Shown: positions 7,050 through 15,574, counted from the stretch's first letter. The stretch: DNA of 64,000 nucleotides from DATFQI01 sp963831105 (GCA_963831105.1 CAWHOS010000007.1:186001-250000), one strand, 5' to 3'. A program made the numbers and translations. Notes: a model not told the origin generated them from the sequence alone.

Positions 7050-8987
7050 TCACGCGCAGAGCATCATCACGAACGCGTCACCGCCCGTGCTCGACCCCTT
7101 GGTCGGGCCGATGTAGCGGTTGGCCCCGTCGCCCACGCTCGCCAGCCGCGTCCGGTCCTGCGCCAGATCGCGGACGAACACGCCGCGGGCGCTGTTGCAC
7201 TTCTCCGCGGAGAGGTTCCAGGCGTCGGACGTGAAGGCGACCTTCGTGCCGTCGCCGGACAGGACCGGATGGACGGCGCTGCCCTGCGCGGGCGCGCCGC
7301 CGCGACCGTCGGCGCGCGAGACGAGCCGCGCCCCGCCGCCGTCCGCATCGACGTCGCGGACGAACACCTGCGTGCTCCGCACGCCGCCCGCCCGAGCCAC
7401 GAACGCCACGCGGCGCCCGTCGGCCGACAGCGACGGCTCGAAGGCGACGCCCGAACCGGCCGGCGGAGCGATAACCGCGCCGCCGCGACCGCCGAGCCGG
7501 CGCACCACGATCACCGAGCCGCCGCCCTCGCGGGCCGCGGTGTACGCGACCGTGCGGCCGTCGCGCGAGAGCACCGGCTCCCACGCCTCCTCGCCGCTCC
7601 GCGAGGCGCGCCGCACGCGCCCGCTCACCAGGTCCTGGACGAAGACCTCGGAGCGCTCGTGGCCGGCCGAGCGGACGAGCGAGGTGAAGGCGATGCGCCG
7701 GCCGTCGGCCGAGAGCCGTGGCTCGGACGCGTCGCCCGCGCCGGCCGGGGGTCGCACGCGGGTCAGCGCGCCTGTGCGCATGTCGCGGACGACGACATCG
7801 GTACGCGAGGCCGACGCCTGCGGGTCCTGGTAGGTCTCGAACGCGACCAGCCGGCCGTCCCCGGAGATCGTCGGGTTGTACGCCGAGCGCGACCGCGCGC
7901 CGCGCGGGTGGCTGGCCCGGCGCAGCACGCCCGTGCGCAGGTCGCGGACGAGCACCGCCATCTGCCCGTAGCGTTTCGCGAAGTTGAGGTTGCCGCGCGC
8001 CGACTCGAACGCGACCCAGCGTCCGTCCGCCGACATCGCCGGGTTGTAGCTCGAGACGGGCAGGCCCGTGGAGGGGCTCGCCAGCGTCGGATCCGCTCCC
8101 CACAGCCGGCGGGCCATGACCGCGATCTCGCCCCGCGTCTTGGCGATCGTCAGCTTCGCCTCGTAGGACTCGAAGCCGACGCGGCGCCCGTCGTGCGAGA
8201 TCGTGGCGTTGTTGGAGTAGTTTGATGCCGTCGCGGGCGACTCGCGCGGCGAGACGAGCGGCGGCGGGCCGTTGTAGCGCGTCTGCTGGAGCCAGCGGGG
8301 CAGCTGGCGAAGCTGGCGGGCGAGCAGGCGCTTCGCCTGCGCGGCGGGGATGACCTGCTGCTTGACGCCCCAGGCCGCCACCCTGCGCAGACGCTGCTCG
8401 GCCGCCCGCTGCGCGTGGCTGCGGGGCAGCCCGTTGAGGCGGCAGATCTGCAGCGGGCTCAGCTCGCTGCGGCGCAGCGTCGACCACTCCACCCGGCTGG
8501 CCACGCCGAAGATCTCCGGCGAGTGCGTGGGCAGCGCCTCCTGGTGGAGGGAGTGGAAGAAGATGTGCTGCGCGAGGTGGCCCTGTGTCAGCGTGCGCAG
8601 CGCGCGCTTCTGCAACGTGGCCAGCCGCGCCGGGTCGCGCAGCTTCTCCCGCCAGGGCGCCACGAGCGCCGCGGCGAGCGCCTCGGGCTGCCAGCCGCGG
8701 AGCCGCGCGAGGTCGGCGAGCGAGCGCGTGTCGTCGCGCAGCCAGCGCCAGATGTCACCGCGGTCGATCTCCAGCAGCGCGTACAGCCGCCGCTCGTCGT
8801 ACGGAAGCCAGTGCTGCATCACCCAGGGCTCGCCGGGCAGCCAGTGCGGAGGCGCGCCCTGCGGCGCCTCGGAGTCGAGCGACTGCGTCTGCGGCTTGGC
8901 GGGCGCCTGCACCTGCGCACTCGCGACAGCCACCGGCGCCGTCGCACAGGCGATCGCAGCGATCAGCAGCGTGCGCCGCGCGCGCAT
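7050..8987 (-). CDS. Secreted PD40/TolB-like beta-propeller protein
   Basis: A 645-residue secreted protein with a signal peptide (residues 1-24, cut near VASA-QV). Residues 50-260 form a helical region I cannot assign, with several Trp and HH-type motifs (QHIFFHSLHQEALPTHSPE). From about 265 on there are six or so WD40-like PD40 blades with the recurring pattern NPTISGDGRLVAFET, EPRLSADGRRIAFTS, EPVLSRDGRTVAYTA and HPVLSGDGTKVAFTS. Such propellers bind proteins or glycans. The N-terminal half may be the active part and deserves a structure search. The ATG is at 8987. Confidence 0.8.
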   Translation of the reverse strand: MRARRTLLIAAIACATAPVAVASAQVQAPAKPQTQSLDSEAPQGAPPHWLPGEPWVMQHWLPYDERRLYALLEIDRGDIWRWLRDDTRSLADLARLRGWQPEALAAALVAPWREKLRDPARLATLQKRALRTLTQGHLAQHIFFHSLHQEALPTHSPEIFGVASRVEWSTLRRSELSPLQICRLNGLPRSHAQRAAEQRLRRVAAWGVKQQVIPAAQAKRLLARQLRQLPRWLQQTRYNGPPPLVSPRESPATASNYSNNATISHDGRRVGFESYEAKLTIAKTRGEIAVMARRLWGADPTLASPSTGLPVSSYNPAMSADGRWVAFESARGNLNFAKRYGQMAVLVRDLRTGVLRRASHPRGARSRSAYNPTISGDGRLVAFETYQDPQASASRTDVVVRDMRTGALTRVRPPAGAGDASEPRLSADGRRIAFTSLVRSAGHERSEVFVQDLVSGRVRRASRSGEEAWEPVLSRDGRTVAYTAAREGGGSVIVVRRLGGRGGAVIAPPAGSGVAFEPSLSADGRRVAFVARAGGVRSTQVFVRDVDADGGGARLVSRADGRGGAPAQGSAVHPVLSGDGTKVAFTSDAWNLSAEKCNSARGVFVRDLAQDRTRLASVGDGANRYIGPTKGSSTGGDAFVMMLCA

Positions 8988-9034
8988 GGGGGCAAGTCTC
9001 TCCCCTCCCGCGGGAGGGCGTCAAGGGGCTGCGC

Positions 9035-10021
9035 TCAGGCGACGCGGACGACGGTGCGGCCCGTGAGGCCGCCCTTGAGGATCGCGTCGAGCGCGGGCTC
9101 GACGTCGTCGAGCGAGATCTCGCGCGCGATCCGGTCGTCGAGCTGCGGCGGCCGCAGGTCGTCCCCGAGCCGGCGCCAGACCTCCGCGCGCTCCTCCATC
9201 GGCGTCTGCACCGAGTCGATGCCGAGCAGCGCGACGCTGCGCAGGATGAACGGCATCACCGTGGTCTCGACCTTCACGCCGGCGGTCAGGCCGGTCGCCG
9301 CCACCGCCCCGCCGTAGCGGATCTGCGGGAACAGGCTCGCCAGCACGTCGCCGCCGACGGAGTCGATCGCCGCGGCCCAGCGCTGCTTGCCCAGCGGCTT
9401 GCCGTCGCCCGCCACGTCGTCGCGCCCGATCACCTCGGCCGCCCCGAGCGCCTCGAGGTACTCCCGCGCGTCCTTGCCGGTGCTCGCGACCACCTCGTAG
9501 CCGCGCGCGCCGAGGATCGAGACCGCGGTCGACCCGACGCCGCCGGTCGCGCCGGTGACGAGCACCGGCCCGTCGCCGGGCTCCACGCCGTGGCGCTCGA
9601 GCCGCGCGACGGCCAGCGCCGCGGTGAACCCCGCCGTGCCGATCGCCATCGCCTGCTTGGTGCTCAAGCCGTCGGGCAGGGGCACCACCCAGTCGCCGGG
9701 CACGCGCGCGTACTCGGCGTAGCCGCCGTGGTGGGCGACCCCGAGGTCGTAGCCGTGGACGAGCACCTCGGTGCCCTCGCCGGCGCCCTCGACGACCGTG
9801 CCCGCGAGGTCGATGCCCGGCACCAGCGGCGAGATGCGCGCCACCTGGCCCTTCGGGATCGTCGCCAGCGCGTCCTTGTAGTTGACGCTCGAGCAGTCGA
9901 CGCGGACGACGACGTCGCCCTCGCCGAGCTCGTCGGGTCCGATCGTGCGCAGTCCGCGATCGACGCCGTCGTCGCCCTTCTCGGCGACGAACGCCCGGAT
10001 CTCGCCCGGGAGCTCAGCCAT
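9035..10021 (-). CDS. YhdH/AcuI-type quinone oxidoreductase / acrylyl-CoA reductase
   Basis: A 328-residue zinc-free medium-chain dehydrogenase. It shows the MDR N-terminal GroES-like domain (SSVNYKDALA, PGIDLAGTV), the nucleotide-binding motif TGATGGVGSTAV (about residues 155-166) and the YhdH/AcuI hallmarks GTAGFTAALAVARLE and AAIDSVGG. Family members reduce acrylyl-CoA or quinones with NADPH. Its start overlaps the end of the FHA gene by 8 nt, so the two form a transcript. AcuI is the nearest named relative, but the substrate is not certain. Confidence 0.85.
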   Translation of the reverse strand: MAELPGEIRAFVAEKGDDGVDRGLRTIGPDELGEGDVVVRVDCSSVNYKDALATIPKGQVARISPLVPGIDLAGTVVEGAGEGTEVLVHGYDLGVAHHGGYAEYARVPGDWVVPLPDGLSTKQAMAIGTAGFTAALAVARLERHGVEPGDGPVLVTGATGGVGSTAVSILGARGYEVVASTGKDAREYLEALGAAEVIGRDDVAGDGKPLGKQRWAAAIDSVGGDVLASLFPQIRYGGAVAATGLTAGVKVETTVMPFILRSVALLGIDSVQTPMEERAEVWRRLGDDLRPPQLDDRIAREISLDDVEPALDAILKGGLTGRTVVRVA

Positions 10022-10679
10022 TGTCGTCGGCGGCGACGAGCCCGGAGCGCACGGCGAGCAGCGCCAGCTCGCGGCGCCGCTTCTCCGGCGACCCCTCGTC
10101 GAGGGCGAGCGCGCGCGTCAGGTGATCGAGCTCGGTGGTCACGGTCCTCGCCGGGATACCCGTCTCGGCCGCGATCACGTCATCCGTCGCCGGGACGGTG
10201 CCCTCGCCGTCGCCCATCAGCGGCCGGCACAGCGACCTCAGCAGCCGCTGCTGCTGGTCGGAGAAGCGCGGCGTGGCGCTCAGCTCGCCGGGCACCAGCG
10301 TCGGCCCGATGCCCACCGACACCGGGTTGGCGAAGATCAGGTGCGTGCGGCCGACGCGCACGTCGTCGCCGTCGGAGAGCCGCCGGCGGCCCACCAGGCG
10401 CAGCTCGTTGACCCACGTCCCGTTCTGCGAGAGGCCGTCGTCGGAGATCGTCCACTCGCCCGCGCGCAGCTCGAGCTCGGCGTGCAGCCGCGAGCACTCC
10501 GGGTCCCACGGGAGCGAGATGTCCGCCTCGTCGCGGCGGCCGATCGTCACCGACCGGCGGCCGCGATCGAGCGGATGGATCCGCTGATGTCCGTCGCCGT
10601 CGCGGTAGACCAGGAACGGCAGGCCGAGCCGCTCCGCAGCCAGCCGGGCTTCGTGATCCGCCTCGGCTTCGACCTTCAT
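10014..10679 (-). CDS. FHA-domain protein
   Basis: A 221-residue protein with one forkhead-associated phosphothreonine-binding domain at about residues 40-115: SVTIGRRDEADISLP, SRLHAELELRAGEWTISD, SQNGTWVNELRLVGRRRL. All core residues (GR, S-R-H, NGT) are present. The C-terminal 100 residues are helical and resemble a small winged-helix or sensor segment (TDDVIAAETGIPARTVTTEL). It probably docks a Ser/Thr-kinase substrate. No kinase is in the window. It lies 1 nt after the Bax-like gene and overlaps the reductase. Confidence 0.85.
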   Translation of the reverse strand: MKVEAEADHEARLAAERLGLPFLVYRDGDGHQRIHPLDRGRRSVTIGRRDEADISLPWDPECSRLHAELELRAGEWTISDDGLSQNGTWVNELRLVGRRRLSDGDDVRVGRTHLIFANPVSVGIGPTLVPGELSATPRFSDQQQRLLRSLCRPLMGDGEGTVPATDDVIAAETGIPARTVTTELDHLTRALALDEGSPEKRRRELALLAVRSGLVAADDNG

Positions 10680-10680
10680 C

Positions 10681-11343
10681 TCACCTTCCGGAGAAGATGT
10701 TCAACAGGGAGACGAAGATGTTCACGATGGAGACGAAGATACCGGTCGCCAGCCAGATGGCGTCGGCCTCGGTCCCGTGCTTGCGGAGGTAGTTGAAGTC
10801 GACGACGATCAGGGCCGCGGACAGGCCGTAGATCACGAGCGAGATGATCGGGCTGATCGTCCCGCCGAACAGCGTCAGCACGATCGTGAAGATGCAGGCC
10901 GCGAACACCAGCAGGGACAGCGGGCGCATCCAGCGCGCGAGGTCCTTGCTCAGCGCGAAGCCGAGCGCGCCCGCGCCGAGGACGGTCGCGGCGGTGCCGG
11001 CGGCGGCCTGCGTGAGCGCGGCCTCCTCGACCGAGGCGAAGTAGGCGATGACCGGCCCGAGCCCGAGGCCGATCAGCAGCGCGGTGGCGAACAGCCAGCC
11101 CATCGCGAACGCGCCGACGCGGAAGCGCGCCCCGGCGAACGACGCGACGAGCAGCATCCCGAAGCCCGCGAACGAGCAGAGGCGGGCGGTGCCGAGCGAG
11201 AGATCACGTCCCAGCAGGGTGCCCAGCGCGCAGAAGCCGAGGGCGATGGCGACGAGGAACATGACCTGACCGAGCAGCTGCGCGGTCGAGATCTCGCGGA
11301 CGCGCGCGTCCGCGTAGCCGTACTGGTGGGTGGTTTCGCTCAT
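10681..11343 (-). CDS. Bax inhibitor-1 / YccA-like membrane protein
   Basis: A 220-residue protein with about seven transmembrane helices, matching the Bax inhibitor-1 family: an N-terminal cytoplasmic head (residues 1-20), then helices beginning AQLLGQVMFLVAIALGFCALG and ending in DAIWLATGIFVSIVNIFVSL. The conserved acidic residue in IVVDFNYLRKHG is present. Bacterial members (YetJ, YccA) are pH-sensitive calcium leak channels or protease regulators. It is the first gene of a three-gene minus-strand unit with FHA and the reductase. Confidence 0.85.
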   Translation of the reverse strand: MSETTHQYGYADARVREISTAQLLGQVMFLVAIALGFCALGTLLGRDLSLGTARLCSFAGFGMLLVASFAGARFRVGAFAMGWLFATALLIGLGLGPVIAYFASVEEAALTQAAAGTAATVLGAGALGFALSKDLARWMRPLSLLVFAACIFTIVLTLFGGTISPIISLVIYGLSAALIVVDFNYLRKHGTEADAIWLATGIFVSIVNIFVSLLNIFSGR

Positions 11344-11439
11344 GGCCGGAGTTTACCCGGCTCATGGCGCTCTCAGCGTGGGTGGATCGTCCACCTGAAC
11401 GCCTCCGTTCCCCGGGGTGTGATTGAGTGCCGCCCTGCG

Positions 11440-11455
11440 TTGACTGGTCAGTCAA
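11440..11455. promoter_or_regulatory. TetR-type palindromic operator
   Basis: TTGACTGGTCAGTCAA has perfect 7-bp arms around GT. It resembles operators of TetR-family regulators that control fatty-acid degradation genes in actinobacteria. It sits right at the start of the hydroxyacyl-CoA dehydrogenase gene, overlapping the best in-frame start codon, so a bound repressor would block initiation. Which regulator binds it is unknown. Confidence 0.55.
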
Positions 11456-12252
11456 TCAATGAGCGTCTGGGCGTCGTCGGAAGCGGCGCGATCGCCTGCG
11501 GCTTGGCCGCCGTGGCCGCCCGCGGGGGCGAGGTCGTCCTGTGGGCGCGCTCGGACGCGTCGGCCGAGAAGGCCCGCGGCCGGATCGCCAAGCTGATCGA
11601 GCGCTGCGGCTGGGAGGTCGCCGCCGACGTCGAGCTCACGACCGACCTCGCCCGCCTCGGCGAGCACGCGACCTACGTCGTCGAGGCGATCGTGGAGGAG
11701 CGCGAGGACAAGGTCGCCCTGCTCGAGCGCCTCGTGCCGCACCTGTCGGACGACGCGATCCTCTCCAGCACGACCTCGTCGCTGTCGATCGAGGACCTCG
11801 CCGGCGCGTCGGGCCGCGCCGACCGCTTCGCGGGCCTGCACGTCTTCAACCCGGTCACGAAGATGGACCTCGTCGAGCTCGTCTTCCCCGAGGCCGCCAC
11901 GCAGGCGACGCGCGACCGCTCGTTCACGCTCTGCGAGCAGCTCGGCAAGACCGCGGTCGAGGTCCCCGACCTCCCGGGCTTCGTCGTCAACCGCCTGCTC
12001 TTCCCGTTCCTCTTCGAGGCCGTGCGACTCCGCGAGGAGACGGGCCTGGACCCGGCCGCCGTCGACTCGTGCCTGCAGCTCGGCGCGGGGCACCCGATGG
12101 GCCCGCTCGCGCTGCTGGACCTCGTCGGCCTCGACGTCGCCCAGTCGATCGGCAACTCGATCGGCGCCGACGTCCCCCCGCGGATCGACTCGCTGGTCGC
12201 GGACGGCGCCCTCGGGCGCAAGGCCGGGCGCGGCTTCTACGACTACACCTGA
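11440..12252 (+). CDS. 3-hydroxyacyl-CoA dehydrogenase (HBD type)
   Basis: About 270 residues of the 3-hydroxybutyryl/3-hydroxyacyl-CoA dehydrogenase family, which oxidises 3-hydroxyacyl-CoA with NAD in beta-oxidation. Seen: Rossmann motif GVVGSGAIACG, VVEAIVEEREDKVAL, the catalytic-region HVFNPVTKMDLVEL, GFVVNRLLFPFL and the C-terminal ending GRKAGRGFYDYT. The usual GxGxMGxGIA is altered to GSGAIACGLA. The start is uncertain: TTG 11440 and GTG 11419 are in frame, while the tempting ATG at 11459 is not. The gene is divergent from the Bax-like gene. Confidence 0.85.
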   Translation: MTGQSINERLGVVGSGAIACGLAAVAARGGEVVLWARSDASAEKARGRIAKLIERCGWEVAADVELTTDLARLGEHATYVVEAIVEEREDKVALLERLVPHLSDDAILSSTTSSLSIEDLAGASGRADRFAGLHVFNPVTKMDLVELVFPEAATQATRDRSFTLCEQLGKTAVEVPDLPGFVVNRLLFPFLFEAVRLREETGLDPAAVDSCLQLGAGHPMGPLALLDLVGLDVAQSIGNSIGADVPPRIDSLVADGALGRKAGRGFYDYT

Positions 12253-12294
12253 CGCCGGAGCCCTGCACGGGGCCGACGCGGAATGTTTAGGGGA

Positions 12295-12405
12295 GATTGA
12301 GACAGCATTGGGACCATGCTGTGCGCGACGAACGTACCTCATCGCACCCCTCCTCCAAAACACTTAGCGCCCGGCTCGCTCCCCTGAGCCGGGCGCTTTG
12401 TGTCT
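12295..12405 (+). ncRNA. Candidate C-rich small RNA
   Basis: The 309 bp between the dehydrogenase stop and the next start hold an RNA-like layout. A 7-bp hairpin ACAGCAT/ATGCTGT (12302-12322) is followed by an unpaired pyrimidine-rich linker with CACCCCTCCTCC (complementary to Shine-Dalgarno sequences), then a strong terminator hairpin whose loop also holds CCCC. This resembles C-rich antisense-type sRNAs, and loosely the actinobacterial 6C class, but I cannot match that consensus. No promoter is clear. It might instead be only the 3' UTR of the dehydrogenase gene. Confidence 0.4.
12366..12405 (+). terminator. Intrinsic terminator
   Basis: A 12-bp perfect stem AGCGCCCGGCTC/GAGCCGGGCGCT with loop GCTCCCCT is followed by TTTGTGTCTCTC. 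It ends either the dehydrogenase transcript or the candidate small RNA. Confidence 0.75.
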
Positions 12406-12561
12406 CTCGGTCGATCCTCCCCAGGATCTCCCTCTCTCCTCCTCAACCGCCGAAGCGGCCAGTCGGTTGCCGGGGACCGTAGCGCGTGAAACGCCTTTGT
12501 GCAATTGCGCACACAGTTTTGTTTCGCAACCGTTGAGTTGGCGATACGCTCCGGCCTCGGC

Positions 12562-13012
12562 ATGCGACCGTCGGAGGACACGAGGGAGCGCACGGTCAAG
12601 CGGCTGCGCCGCGGCTACGTCGCAGGCCGGCTCGACACGGACACCTTCAGCCGCCGGGTGGACGTCGCGCTGCGCGCCGGCCACGGCGCGGAGCTGCACG
12701 GCCTCACCGCCGACCTGCCCGCGCCCGCGGGCGCTGCCGCGCTCCTGGTTCCGGCGCCGGCGCCCCGCCGGCCTGCTCGAGGGCGCGGCCGGCGGCTGCC
12801 TCCTGCTCGGCCGCGCGCCCGCCTGCCAGCTCGTCTTCGACGACGACACGGTCTCGCGCCGCCACGCCGAGCTGCGCTTCGACGAGGGCCGCTGGATGCT
12901 GCGCGACCTCGGCTCCTCCAACGGGACCTGGGTCAACGGCCGCCGCGTGATGGAGGCCGAGGTCGCCCCGGGCGACGACCTGCAGCTCGGCGGCTGCGCT
13001 CTGCGGCTCTAG
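12562..13012 (+). pseudogene. DUF1707-FHA domain protein, frameshifted
   Basis: The ATG at 12562 opens a clear DUF1707 domain (RPSEDTRERTVKRLRRGYVA ... FSRRVDVALRAGHGAELHGL), residues 1-55. From about 12,770 the protein continues in the frame one base later as a full FHA domain (LLLGRAPACQLVFDDDTVSR, LGSSNGTWVNGRR) to TAG 13012. One extra base in the GC-rich CCGGCGCCCCGCC stretch would explain this, and sequence error is the likeliest cause because both halves look intact. A possible inverted repeat TGTGC/GCACA lies upstream near 12,499-12,514. Confidence 0.75.
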
Positions 13013-13017
13013 GCCGG

Positions 13018-13225
13018 GACGGTCGACCTCGCGGCCGCCCCGCAACGCGGGGACGATGGGGCCCGCCAAGCGGGCCTCAGGCTCCCAGCGTTTCCGGTCG
13101 CGAGACCCTGGGACGACAAAGCACGCCTGGCGGACCTGACTTGCCCAGCGTTGCGGAGCGGGCGGGGGCGCGGCCGACCGCGCCCCGCTCCCCCGCCTCC
13201 CTACCCAGCGCCGTTGACGTTCGCC
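13018..13225. repeat. Inverted-repeat element, copy B (left end missing)
   Basis: It shares the interior and right end with copy A: GCCGCCCCGCAACGCGGGG, GACGACAAAGCACGCCTGGC, GCGTTGCGGAGCGGGCGGGG, and the terminal CTACCCAGCGCCGTTGACGT. The left terminal repeat is not present. It fills the space between the frameshifted FHA gene and the convergent CorC-like gene, ending 5 bp from the latter's stop codon. Confidence 0.8.
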
Positions 13226-13229
13226 GGCG

Positions 13230-14531
13230 CTAAGCCGCCGCGCGGCGCTCGCGGATCCGCACGGCCTCGATGCGGTTCTCGCGGACGGACTCGACGCGGA
13301 TCGAGTAGCCGTTGTGGGTGACGGTGTCGCCGCGCTTGGGCAGCCGCCCGAGCTCGCCGAACACGAAGCCGCCGACCGAGTTGTAGGCGTCCGAGTCGAC
13401 CGGGAGCTCGAGCCCGTAGTCGAGCAGGTCGGTGATCGCGACGTGGCCGCGGACGAACCAGTCGCCGTTGGAGAGCCGCCGCACGGCGCCGCCGAGCGGG
13501 TCGGTCTCGTCGTCGATCTCGCCGACGACCTCCTCGATGATGTCCTCGACGGTGACGATGCCGGCCGTGCGGCCGTACTCGTCGATCACGACGGCGAGCG
13601 AGCTGCGCTCGCGCTGGAGGTCGGCGAGCAGGTCGTCGAGCGGCTTGGTCTCCGGGACGATCGGCGCCTCGCGCACGAGCCCCTCGAACGAGCCCTCGGG
13701 GCCCTCGGAGAGCAGCAGCTGGGCGAGCGCGTTGGCGTGCACGATGCCCTTCACGCGGTCGTGGTTGTCGTCCTCGGTGACCACGAGCCGCGTGTGGCCG
13801 GAGCTCACGCAGCGCCGCAGCGCGGTCTCCACGTTCTCCGACACGTCGACCGTGACGACCGCCGGCGCCGGCGTCATGACCTGGCGCGCCTGCTGCTCGT
13901 GCAGGTGGAAGACGCCCGTGAGCATCCCGGCCTCGCCCGGGTCCAGCTTGCCGCCGGTCAGCGACTGGGCGATCAGGACCTTGAGCTCCTCGGGCGATCC
14001 GCCCTCGTCGAACTCGCCGGTCTTGGAGATGCCGATCGTCCGCAGGATCCCGTTCGAGACGGCGTTGAGCAGGTGGATGAACGGGCTGAAGGCGCTCGTG
14101 AACCACTGCAGCGGCCGCGCGATCCGCCGCGCGACGGGCTCGGCCTTGTTGATCGCGTAGATCTTCGGGACCTGCTCGCCGATCGTGATGTGCAGCGAGG
14201 TCGAGATGATGTAGGCCAGCGCCAGGGAGATCGCCAGCGAGACCTCGTGCGGGATGCTGGAGCCGAAGAGGTCCTCGAAGATCGAGGCGATCGCGGGCTC
14301 GCCGAGGAAGCCGATGCCCAGCGAGGTCAGGGTGATGCCGAGCTGGCAGGCCGCCAGGTAGCGGGAGAGGTCGTCGAGCTGCGTGAGCACCAGCCGCGCA
14401 CCCTTGACGCCCTCCTCGACCTCCTCCTCGATCCGGGAGCGGCGCACGCGCACGAGCGCGAACTCCGCCGCCACGAAGAACCCGTTCAGGAGCACGAGCA
14501 CGAGGACCGCCAGCAGGAGCAGAACGGTCAT
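13230..14531 (-). CDS. HlyC/CorC-family membrane protein (CNNM-CBS-CorC)
   Basis: A 433-residue protein with the standard three-part layout: an N-terminal CNNM/DUF21 membrane domain with three to four helices (residues 1-190, including GFFVAAEFALVRVRRSRIEE), a CBS pair (about 205-330, VMTPAPAVVTVDVSE and VVIDEYGRTAGIVTVEDI), and a C-terminal CorC/HlyC transporter-associated domain (about 345-428). Relatives act in magnesium or cobalt efflux; older names call them hemolysins. The TAG stop lies next to repeat B. The ATG is at 14531, with 135 bp of divergent intergenic sequence upstream. Confidence 0.92.
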   Translation of the reverse strand: MTVLLLLAVLVLVLLNGFFVAAEFALVRVRRSRIEEEVEEGVKGARLVLTQLDDLSRYLAACQLGITLTSLGIGFLGEPAIASIFEDLFGSSIPHEVSLAISLALAYIISTSLHITIGEQVPKIYAINKAEPVARRIARPLQWFTSAFSPFIHLLNAVSNGILRTIGISKTGEFDEGGSPEELKVLIAQSLTGGKLDPGEAGMLTGVFHLHEQQARQVMTPAPAVVTVDVSENVETALRRCVSSGHTRLVVTEDDNHDRVKGIVHANALAQLLLSEGPEGSFEGLVREAPIVPETKPLDDLLADLQRERSSLAVVIDEYGRTAGIVTVEDIIEEVVGEIDDETDPLGGAVRRLSNGDWFVRGHVAITDLLDYGLELPVDSDAYNSVGGFVFGELGRLPKRGDTVTHNGYSIRVESVRENRIEAVRIRERRAAA

Positions 14532-14666
14532 CGGACCACCGGGGGACGCGCGCGAAGCGCGCCGCTACTTCGGGAGGAGTCGTCGTCGTTCATGTGGCGA
14601 CGCCCAGATGGTACCGGGGCCAAGAGGCGGACAAACCGCTGAACCCCGTCTGTCAGCCTTTCGGCC

Positions 14667-15557
14667 ATGCGGATCGTGTCGCTCGTCCCGTCGGCCACCG
14701 AGATGCTGTTCGCCCTCGGACTCGGCCAGGACGTCACCGCGGTCACCCACGAGTGCGACCACCCCGGCGGCGCGCGCGAGCTGCCCAAGGTCACGCGCGA
14801 CGTGATCGGCCCCGGCCTCGCGCCGGCGGAGATCGACCGCGCGGTGCGCGAGCTGACCGAGCAGGGCCAGGCGATCTACGAGCTCGACGAGGAGGCGCTG
14901 CGCCGCGCGCAGCCGGACCTGATCGTCACGCAGGCCCTGTGTGCCGTCTGCGCCGTCTCCTACGACGACGTCAAGACCGTCGCGGAGCGCCTCGATCCGG
15001 TGCCCGAGGTGCTCTCGCTGGACCCGCACACGCTCGGCGAGATGCTCGGCGACGTCCGCACGCTCGCGCAGGCCACCGACAGCAAGGACGCGGGCGTCGA
15101 CCTCGTGCAGGACGCCGCCGCGCGGATCGACCGCGTGCGGCTGGCCGTGCGCGGCGCGGAGCCTGTCCGGGTGGCCGCGCTCGAGTGGCTGGACCCGGTC
15201 TTCGTCGCGGGCCACTGGACGCCGCAGATGATCGAGTACGCCGGCGGCTTCGACGTGCTCGGCCTGCCGGGCGAGCACTCCGAGCGGCGCTCGTGGGAGG
15301 AGGTCCGGGCGGCCCGGCCCGAGGTCGTGATCGTGATGCCGTGCGGCTACGACGCCGAGCGCGCCGCCCAGGAGGCCTACGACTACGGCGACGAGCTCGA
15401 GTCGCTGGGCGCCCGCCGCGTGGTTGCCGTCGACGCCGCCGCCTACTTCTCCCGGCCTGGCCCGCGGCTGATCGACGGGCTCGAGCTGCTCGCCCACGTG
15501 CTGCACCCGGACCGGGTGCCCGACGCGCCCGAGGGCCTCGCGGAGATCGCCCTCTAG
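14667..15557 (+). CDS. BtuF-like cobalamin/iron-chelate binding protein without signal peptide
   Basis: A 296-residue class III periplasmic-binding-protein fold: RIVSLVPSATEMLFALGLG at the N-terminus, HECDHP, VTQALCAVCAV, WLDPVFVAGHWTPQMIEYAG and VVIVMPCGYDAERA. It resembles the BtuF/ABC-type cobalamin-binding group, but has no signal peptide or lipobox and there is no transporter beside it. The cytoplasmic form is widespread and its ligand is unclear. The ATG is at 14667, with a terminator after the stop. Confidence 0.83.
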   Translation: MRIVSLVPSATEMLFALGLGQDVTAVTHECDHPGGARELPKVTRDVIGPGLAPAEIDRAVRELTEQGQAIYELDEEALRRAQPDLIVTQALCAVCAVSYDDVKTVAERLDPVPEVLSLDPHTLGEMLGDVRTLAQATDSKDAGVDLVQDAAARIDRVRLAVRGAEPVRVAALEWLDPVFVAGHWTPQMIEYAGGFDVLGLPGEHSERRSWEEVRAARPEVVIVMPCGYDAERAAQEAYDYGDELESLGARRVVAVDAAAYFSRPGPRLIDGLELLAHVLHPDRVPDAPEGLAEIAL

Positions 15558-15574
15558 GAGTCCGCCAAGAAGAT

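Noticed and set aside
10777..11439. Extension of the dehydrogenase frame over the Bax-inhibitor gene
   Set aside because: It is the antisense shadow of a clear membrane protein gene; family similarity begins only at about 11,461.
12253..12363. Minus-strand frame with a strong GGAGGAGGGG ribosome-site-like sequence
   Set aside because: The frame soon becomes the antisense shadow of the dehydrogenase gene, and the purine run is the complement of the C-rich linker of the candidate small RNA.
12316..12390. A 23-codon leader peptide overlapping the terminator (attenuator)
   Set aside because: No run of one amino acid's codons and no biosynthetic gene downstream; the start lacks a ribosome binding site.
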